Shown piece by piece: positions 57,571 to 64,000 of a stretch of DNA of 64,000 bases. The position numbers and the translations under genes were made by a program. The notes beneath the pieces are model-generated. The model was not told where the DNA came from and searched no databases. It was given only the letters and a program-made list of their open reading frames with translations. The stretch comes from Botrytis cinerea B05.10 (Eukaryota > Ascomycota > Leotiomycetes > Helotiales > Sclerotiniaceae). Every line of letters starts with the position of its first letter. Position 1 is the first letter of the stretch. Location: positions 1,860,001 to 1,924,000 of the forward strand of contig NC_037312.1 of NCBI RefSeq assembly GCF_000143535.2, in the 5' to 3' direction.

Positions 57571-58252
57571 CTAGACAAGCATCTGCAAATGCTTCCGGAT
57601 CTGCAACTCGATCTTAACGGCGATGCAAGCCGCATTCGTATGAGCATTTGAAGAAAGATCTCCGAAACTGACCTGTTGGCTGTCAAAACAGACAAGGGTC
57701 TTGATTAAAGTGCGAAAATCTCTGTCAACGCAGGCCAAGCCCACACTTCCGAACCAATTTTTATCGAGGCGGTCAAAGCTCCCTGTCATCGATGAGATGA
57801 TTTTCGATGCTTATTACAAACTTTGATCTGTGATCTTCAATACCGTTAGCCCGGTGGACGAAAATTTGTTCTTGCGGACTCAAAAGCACCGGCAAGGTTC
57901 CGAAAACCCCCACAATTGTGATCAAGGATCGTGAGTCGACCGTATTGAACCCTACCATCTGCGAGATATCGATATTATACTTAGCTGAGAACCGACAAAC
58001 AGCTCGTGTCTTTACAAGCATGTGAAAATAAACTATAGACTCGCTGTCTAAAAAGGCAGGTATGGATGACTTATCTCCCGACATTGAAGAGCAAATCAAT
58101 AGCAGCTGAAATGCACGTTGCCAGGCGCCGCAATTCCACGTCGGGCCTTGTCGGACACGATCGAATCTGTACAAATCCCTCACCGTGTGTAGCACGTCTC
58201 TTTGGATGACATCGGAGCTCAGTCTGGATCTCAATCCATAAACTCGTTTCAT
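57571..58252 (-). pseudogene. Possible hypothetical gene or remnant, two overlapping frames
   Basis: A 159-codon ORF (58252-57773, MKRVYGLRSRLSSDVIQRDV) overlaps by 17 nt a 72-codon ORF in another frame (57789-57571, MTGSFDRLDKNWFGSVGLAC). Both have protein-like composition with no family recognised. A one-step frameshift near 57780 would make one gene of about 225 residues. It may be a decayed gene or a wrong base in the assembly. Confidence 0.3.
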
Positions 58253-59939
58253 ATATTCAAGTCACATTCTGGACACGTTAACTCGTATGTATGATCCTAA
58301 TGTGGGCATGCCCAGAAAAATGCCACTTCCTCGGCCTCGTGTTATACAAGTGGGTACCGTTTCCGAAGAATTTTCCATTGTAACTAAATCTTTTTGTGAA
58401 GTATTGCATATTCCAAATTAATATCCATCTTTTCCTCCATGTGGACATTATGGTCTTGTCTTGCCACCGATACAATGATACGATATCGTATCGTTTTCAC
58501 GGGGCAGTTTTGGGGGTGCCGTCTTTCCTTTGTGTGTAAAAATCGAATGATCAATGTTTCATTCGTTCCATATGTTCGAAGTAGGGAACTTCATCCACCA
58601 GTCAGTTCAATACTTGTTTTCTGATGGTATCGCATCTGAACTTACTACGGTGAGTTCCGTTCCTTACCAGTAACACATCGTTTTGACTTCAACTCTTCCT
58701 CCACCAGAGCAGACATCTCCAGTAACTGAAAGACAATGGTGAAGCTTGCATTCAGCTTTGAGAGATAACAATTTTCAATCATAGTATGCGATATTCTAGG
58801 AAAGACGTTTAACTATATCTACAAACCGTTAAAATCGTTACCCACGATGTAACATCCAAGAAGCCTTAGCGCTGCTCTCAACTTGACAGGTTGAGATTTG
58901 GTGCTTACACCAAATCATATCTTTAGATCTGTCTGCGACACCATTGCCGGCAGAAACCAATTTCACCCCACTGTTAGTATGCTACCCGTGGTAGCATCAG
59001 ACGGCACGGCAGAACCATTACACTGGGAAAATATCGAGATAATAAGCAGGGGATTTTTGATGGTGCTACCATGGCAGTCAAGCAGCACGGAAAGGAGCGG
59101 CTCGGGCCGACTATGCTTGAAAGATGAAGATACGGTTGGGAACCTGCTAAATACTCTAGTTCTGCAGCTGTAGTTATTTAGGGTTGTCGTGTTTTGCCAC
59201 TTTCAATATTGAAGATAAAATGAATGCCAATAGTACAAAGCTCATGATTTGAACGCCTCGAGTTATTGAACAGCTTGCATCTTTCCGTATAAATTTACAT
59301 TGTATGGAAACCTATCAAAGCTAGCCACCTGAATATGTAGCAATTCCATCTCAAGTTGATCATAAATAACAATTCATCCCCGTCATCAAATAGCACTCAG
59401 GCTCTCACGAAAATGTAGTGAATTGGCTGTGTCATCAAGCCGGAACTTCACAAACTCAGTAACTAAAATAACTTGATAAGCATGATAAGCATGATATCTA
59501 TATGTATTCTTTTGTCATCTTCAAGCTCTTTGCATTGTTCTTTTGTAGGTTGTTGCGTTTAGATACTTGGCCAGAGTTCGTGGGTGTTGTAAATTTGGTC
59601 GCTGGCACATTTTCCTACAGGACCCAGGGGCCATTTTTCGCGCACAAGGTGTCTAGGTCGGTTTCAGATTTTCACATGTGTTAGGCACAAAGGAATAGTG
59701 TTTACATCGAAAGATTCGAAGAAGTGATCTCAATCTATGAAGTCCATACCCATACACGGCTTGGCTGCATCATTCACATGAAGTTCTACGGCGATTCGAG
59801 AAAAATACCCAGCTTGTATTGATGTATAGCTAACTAGGTGTATAAAATACGAAAAAAAAAAGCTGTATGTTTATGCCGAATGTCTGTACTGTACGAGTCT
59901 ACAAAAACACCAAAATAAGAACGATACATTTAGAAGTTA
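58253..59939. other. Spacer, no gene supported
   Basis: Only weak ORFs, for example a 91-codon one at 58898-59173 that I cannot support. It contains an inverted repeat ATGCTACC-CGT-GGTAGCAT at 58979-58997. Confidence 0.4.
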
Positions 59940-60062
59940 AAATCAAACATTGAAAACTAAACACTAAACACTAAACAATAAACACTAAACACTAAACATT
60001 AAAAATTAAACATTAAACATTAAAAATTAAAAATTAAAAAATTACAAGTTACAAGTTACAAA
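59940..60062. repeat. A-rich heptamer-type tandem array
   Basis: Repeats of AAACACT and near variants (AAACATT, AAAAATT) follow each other about fifteen times, ending with three TTACAAG units. The array lies beyond the 3' end of the minus-strand ORF at 60303-61352. Confidence 0.85.
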
Positions 60063-60302
60063 CTAGTAAAAACATGTGCGTCAACGCAAGGTATCGCAAA
60101 GCCATCGAAACGTAACATACAAGAATATACAAAAGAAAAATACACAGTGCCAAAATTGGCTACAAACTTAACAATATAGTACAGTACAGACCATTCGCTA
60201 CGCTAAGTGGCATCTTGAACTCTCCTCGTCTCCTTCGCATACCGAGATATCACGGCTTTGACCGTGGCCCGGGTTAGAGACCCAGAGAGACAAGACAACC
60301 GC

Positions 60303-61352
60303 TTAAGAAGATCTATCAGAACATTTGTCACCCGTGTTTCCATGCCCATCACAGGTAATTGCCGCAAAATGTTCATCAAAAAAACCAGTATCACCAAACA
60401 AAACAGCAGCAAAAGGAGGAAGCAAAGAAGAAGGTAGAGGCGGAGTCGGAGTGGCAGAAGAAGTGGCAACATCAGGATGGTTAACTGGACCGCTTAAGGG
60501 GATCGAACCCTTAGGGGATTGGCGGCCCAAAAATGATTGCAACTCCTCACCATTGGAAGCCGATCCACCGACATTAGGGTTGGGGGACCCAGAAGCAAAG
60601 AGAGCCGACGAAGGGCTGGCCAACTGACCGTGTGGGGAGGCGACGGGACTAGGCCTATTCTCAACCGAAAAATCGTGAAGAGGGAGGGCTTGACCCATTT
60701 GATTAACCTCCGCGCGTCTCTTGGCGGCTGGTTCTTCGACAGCATCTCTTTCGACTGGCAGAGCCCTCTTTCCCTTCTTTCTTCCTTCGCAATCACTACA
60801 GCAGCTAAGTATCATGTCTCCAATAATTTTCTTGGGAAGATACTTAATCGAGCCCACTCTTGAAAAACATTTGTCCCTGCCAAGATGGTCAGGCAAATGG
60901 TTCTCTACGAAGAGTGCCCAAAAATTCTCGCCTGGTACTACTAGCTTCGACTCCGCCTTGCCTTTATCTCCCCCTTTAGGCACATAATTTTCCCAGAGTG
61001 TGCCATCCTTCACCTCGTATTCATGCTTCAAAGCATTCTTATACGATGCCGGAGTTCCCTTGTAGCCCTCTGGCACCTCTAGGATGATGCCGGGACTAGC
61101 ATCGATTGCTTTCTTGTCCTGGATCATCTTGTCCAGCCGCGACCGCGATGGCAGGAGTGAATTGGGATCCTTCGACTTTTTGTCTTCGGCGAAAGATTGG
61201 ATCAATTTACTCCTCCATGCTGGGAAGGACAATTTACTGAGATCTAGGAAGGGTTTGGGTTCGATAAAGTATATAGCATCAATATGCTTAGCAAAAAGGT
61301 TTCGTCGTTCTTCTAAGGAAATATTTGAAGCCATCTGTTTGCTATTAGCCAT
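60303..61352 (-). CDS. Unrecognised Pro/Ser-rich protein
   Basis: A single frame of 349 codons from the ATG at 61352 (a further ATG at 61334 begins MASNISLEERRNLFAKHIDA). The first 180 residues look folded: SFPAWRSKLIQSFAEDKKSK, YKGTPASYKNALKHEYEVKD and VPGENFWALFVENHLPDHLG. A Cys pair (CCSDC) at about 195 precedes a basic patch and a long Pro/Ser-rich tail. No family is recognised. Downstream of the stop another frame stays open to 60203 (VTNVLIDLLKRLSCLSGSLT), so the true 3' end may involve an unseen intron or frameshift. Confidence 0.5.
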   Translation of the reverse strand: MANSKQMASNISLEERRNLFAKHIDAIYFIEPKPFLDLSKLSFPAWRSKLIQSFAEDKKSKDPNSLLPSRSRLDKMIQDKKAIDASPGIILEVPEGYKGTPASYKNALKHEYEVKDGTLWENYVPKGGDKGKAESKLVVPGENFWALFVENHLPDHLGRDKCFSRVGSIKYLPKKIIGDMILSCCSDCEGRKKGKRALPVERDAVEEPAAKRRAEVNQMGQALPLHDFSVENRPSPVASPHGQLASPSSALFASGSPNPNVGGSASNGEELQSFLGRQSPKGSIPLSGPVNHPDVATSSATPTPPLPSSLLPPFAAVLFGDTGFFDEHFAAITCDGHGNTGDKCSDRSS

Positions 61353-64000
61353 TATCCCAATCAAATTAGTACAGTCAAAAACTCAGATACTTGAATCATC
61401 GAATAGAATTCAGACAATGGAAGCTTTTGATTGACGATGTGTGGTACAGACAATCGAAAGCTCCTAATGTTCAAGAGCAAGATAATAATCAAAACGAGTT
61501 CATTGTTTCAAATAATTTCAACTATCTAAAAAGTTTAAGAAAATGAAAGCTTCAAATTGTCGAATTTCAATCCGAACAATTGAAACTCCTGAGTATTTGA
61601 CAACAATACAATATTCAAATTCAGTTCATTGTTTCAAACCATTTCAATCATCTAATTGAATCTGGAGAATGAAAGCCTCCAATTGTTGGGATATGATCTG
61701 AACAATTGAAGGCCTTAAATGATTAACAATATTGCAATGTTCAACATGAATTGATTGTTTCAAACAATTCCAATCATTCAATCAACTTCAGAAAACGAGA
61801 GCTACAATATATCGTTGAGAGCCTTGACATCATGTCGTTTGGTCCTAAGCATTCAACTGCAGCAGGGAATATGCACCCATGGCAGCAGAAGAATGAATTG
61901 AACGGAGCGAATAGCAGCAAATAACAAAAAAATTTCGCTATACAATACCAAAGACTTTCAAGCACAGATACATTTGTTTCATCCCCATTACATTAATCCT
62001 TCTCATCGTGCAATAAATAGACCATCGAACAATTTCAATTGCGCTCCTCCTCAAGAGCTCTCGCCTAATGTATCAGGCCTGAACCATAAGGCGTGAAAGC
62101 CCAAGGTCCAACTCGCGTAATATACACCCATCCCCTAATGTGCAAGACGAAGCATGTTCTTGACGGGAATACATTATACAAGACAAGACAACACAACACA
62201 ACACAACAATTGAACAATAATACCAAGTGTGAAGCATGTAGCAAGATCATGCCAACAATGATCAAGTGCTTACATAAGCTTCTCGAGTTTGTCACTACTA
62301 GGTAGGCTAGTACACTAGCGCGATCTTTGTGATCACGTGAGTAGTTGGACGAATTCCCACTAACAATTTCTAAAAAGGATTCTATATGATCAAGATTTGC
62401 TTGAAGGCTACTCAGCCTGATATGAAAGGCTGGAGATACCCGTGGGTGCATTGAGAACCTCCAAAAAGCCAACAATTGTGGAATAGTCGAAAGCAAGCTA
62501 TGTAGTGCTGAGCAGCTCAAATCGAGTTGAAGGTGTCTAAATGACCCAAAGCGATGCAAAATTTGTCCATAAATTCAATCTTAAAGACAGCAGGTCATTA
62601 GAGAACCAGGCTGCGATTCTGTTGTTTCGCCAAAGTACGCAGTAAAAGTGAAGTGCATTAAATTGAAAGGAATAAAGTGAAAAATGTGTCTTACCTCGTC
62701 TGAAGTTATCCACCAGTTATATTACACTCTTAACCGGTTCGAAGATTTGGCGATGAAAGGGCGTATTCGATATTCGTGTTAACCTGGAAGTGAATCATAA
62801 GCAATTGCTTCGAAAATGAGTGGAATTGACAAGGAAGGAGCGATGTGGTTAATACTTTGCGGGAAAGAGTTCTTACCTTGGGCAGCTCGCTCAAGTAGCT
62901 GTTATGATAGTAGGAGACAGGAGATTGCCTAAAGTGGGCAGATTGTGTGTATTGTACTTAAGATCTTGTAAAGTGAACGGAAATATTGTTCTAGTAATCG
63001 AAGAATATTCTGGTTGACTTTATTGAAGATGTTGCGTACGAAGGAGAAAAAGGAAAAGAAAAGGAATGAAAATTGTGAGGATTCGTTCGTTCTTTTAAAG
63101 TAACGTTCACACTGTGTGGGAGTGCTAGATTAGCCTGGAAAACTTGATTATACTCTTCCAGCTTAAACAACTATGTGCCCCTTGGAGCGCTTGGTATTTC
63201 TCTCGCGGTTGCCGATCGTGAAGATCTGGAGTTAGTCTAACCTAGTCATGGTAGGAACGACGTAATATACATCAATTGGACCATCCAATGGCAGACTCCC
63301 AGCAATGCTACGATAGCCTTAGGCTAGCAACCATATACAGGCCTACAAGCCATAGAAGGTACATGTCAGTGTATGAGAAGGGCAATGGCAGAGAGGGCAA
63401 TGGCAGAGAGGGTAAGCAGAGAGGGTAGTGCAGTGTTCATGAACAGCCTTCATCTCCTTTGAGATTTTCAAAACTGAGATTGGATTACCATTTACTATAG
63501 ATAACGCCTAAAAGCTCTCCGTACAGAGTGTAGAAAGTTCTAGGATGCCTCCGAACAACCACACACCTCTTTACCTACGATACCTGTACACCAGAAACAC
63601 AAGTGGAAGGAGCATACAACACAACATTTTGCGACGTTTAACCAGACAATTAGGTTTGAGCAAGGTCTGCGAATTCATTAACTGTCTTTATGTAGTGAGA
63701 TGATATACACGCAACACACTACGACGGCTCGCATTCGCAAATGGTGACGCTCAGCGCATACCTGCTGTCTACAACTACAACTGGAAGATATACACTACAC
63801 AACATCTTGTAAGGATTAGCCGAAGAACTCGTCTCCTTGTATATCTGCGAGCTATCAGCAAACAGCTGAATAGTTGGAAACAGTATGCAACATGTGACAA
63901 TGGCTAATTGGATGCAAATATACAGGAGCTACTCCAGAAACACGACCACAGCGATAGCAAGGACCCATAAGACAACAGGTCGAAACCATCAATTGTTCGA
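61353..64000. other. Gene-poor right end with 126-nt repeats
   Basis: It contains the tandem repeat at 61400-61800 and no supported gene. The 164-codon frame at 62065-62559 has a hydrophobic, non-coding look. Confidence 0.45.
61400..61800. repeat. Degenerate tandem repeat with 126-nt period
   Basis: Matching landmarks recur every 126 nt: ACAATCGAAAGCTCC near 61450, AACAATTGAAACTCC at 61575 and AACAATTGAAGGCC at 61701. Each unit also has CATTGTTTCAAAxxATTTCAA-like and GAAAGCTTC/CCTCCAATTGT segments, so the unit contains inverted AATTG-based stretches. Confidence 0.8.

Noticed and set aside
60480..60520. GGGGATCGAACCC resembling a tRNA T-arm
   Set aside because: No acceptor, D or anticodon arm surrounds it, and it lies in the coding frame of the ORF at 60303-61352.
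62065..62559. 164-codon minus-strand ORF
   Set aside because: It is hydrophobic and Leu/His/Ser-rich without coherent segments or homology I recognise, in an AT-rich, repeat-flanked stretch.

Overview
The window looks like a stretch of nuclear chromosome from a filamentous ascomycete. Four things point there: genes broken by short (about 45-95 nt) GT-AG introns with CTAAC/CTGAC branch sites, AT-rich spacers, an intron-bearing nuclear tRNA-Arg, and typical Pezizomycotina proteins (TOM22, secreted amidase, PIR cell-wall protein, chitin deacetylase, Dal5-type MFS carrier, rhodopsin-like integral membrane protein, RBR ubiquitin ligase, alpha-actinin). The protein set and base composition would suit a leotiomycete of the Botrytis/Sclerotinia kind, but that placement is inference from memory and was not computed.

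Layout. 0.4-6.5 kb, mainly + strand: TOM22, a bestrophin-like membrane protein whose 5' end I cannot find, a zinc-independent quinone oxidoreductase and a weak small ORF. 7.4-13 kb, - strand: an accessory-looking block of four unrecognised genes. Two adjacent genes, and more weakly a third, share a short motif around (T/A)(D/E)KxFW; between them lies a double zinc-knuckle ORF split by an in-frame TAG. 13-16 kb: gene-poor AT-rich DNA with one tRNA-Arg(ACG). 16-26 kb: three secreted or wall proteins (amidase, phosphoesterase, PIR-repeat protein) separated by long empty spacers.

28.8-39 kb: a J-domain protein with a Cys-rich tail, a protein with an RNxxxH motif, an RBR E3 ligase with a long charged coiled coil, a Dal5-like transporter and a six-exon rhodopsin-like membrane protein. 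41.5-51.9 kb: an FAD monooxygenase, a two-TM glycoprotein, an NAD(P)-binding SDR and an alpha-actinin with an unusual 366-residue N-terminal extension. 53-56.9 kb: a three-CBM18 chitin deacetylase and a small secreted protein. 57-64 kb: weak ORFs, one lineage-specific-looking ORF and several tandem repeats.

Functionally this is a mixed neighbourhood, not one operon-like pathway. A theme of secreted and cell-surface functions recurs (amidase, phosphoesterase, PIR protein, chitin deacetylase, small secreted protein). The least explained parts are the 7.4-13 kb block, the alpha-actinin extension, and a short dispersed sequence that sits compactly in one intron and one spacer but is split by about 0.1 kb in a transporter intron. 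Exon boundaries were worked out by eye from reading frames and splice signals; no alignment or search was run.
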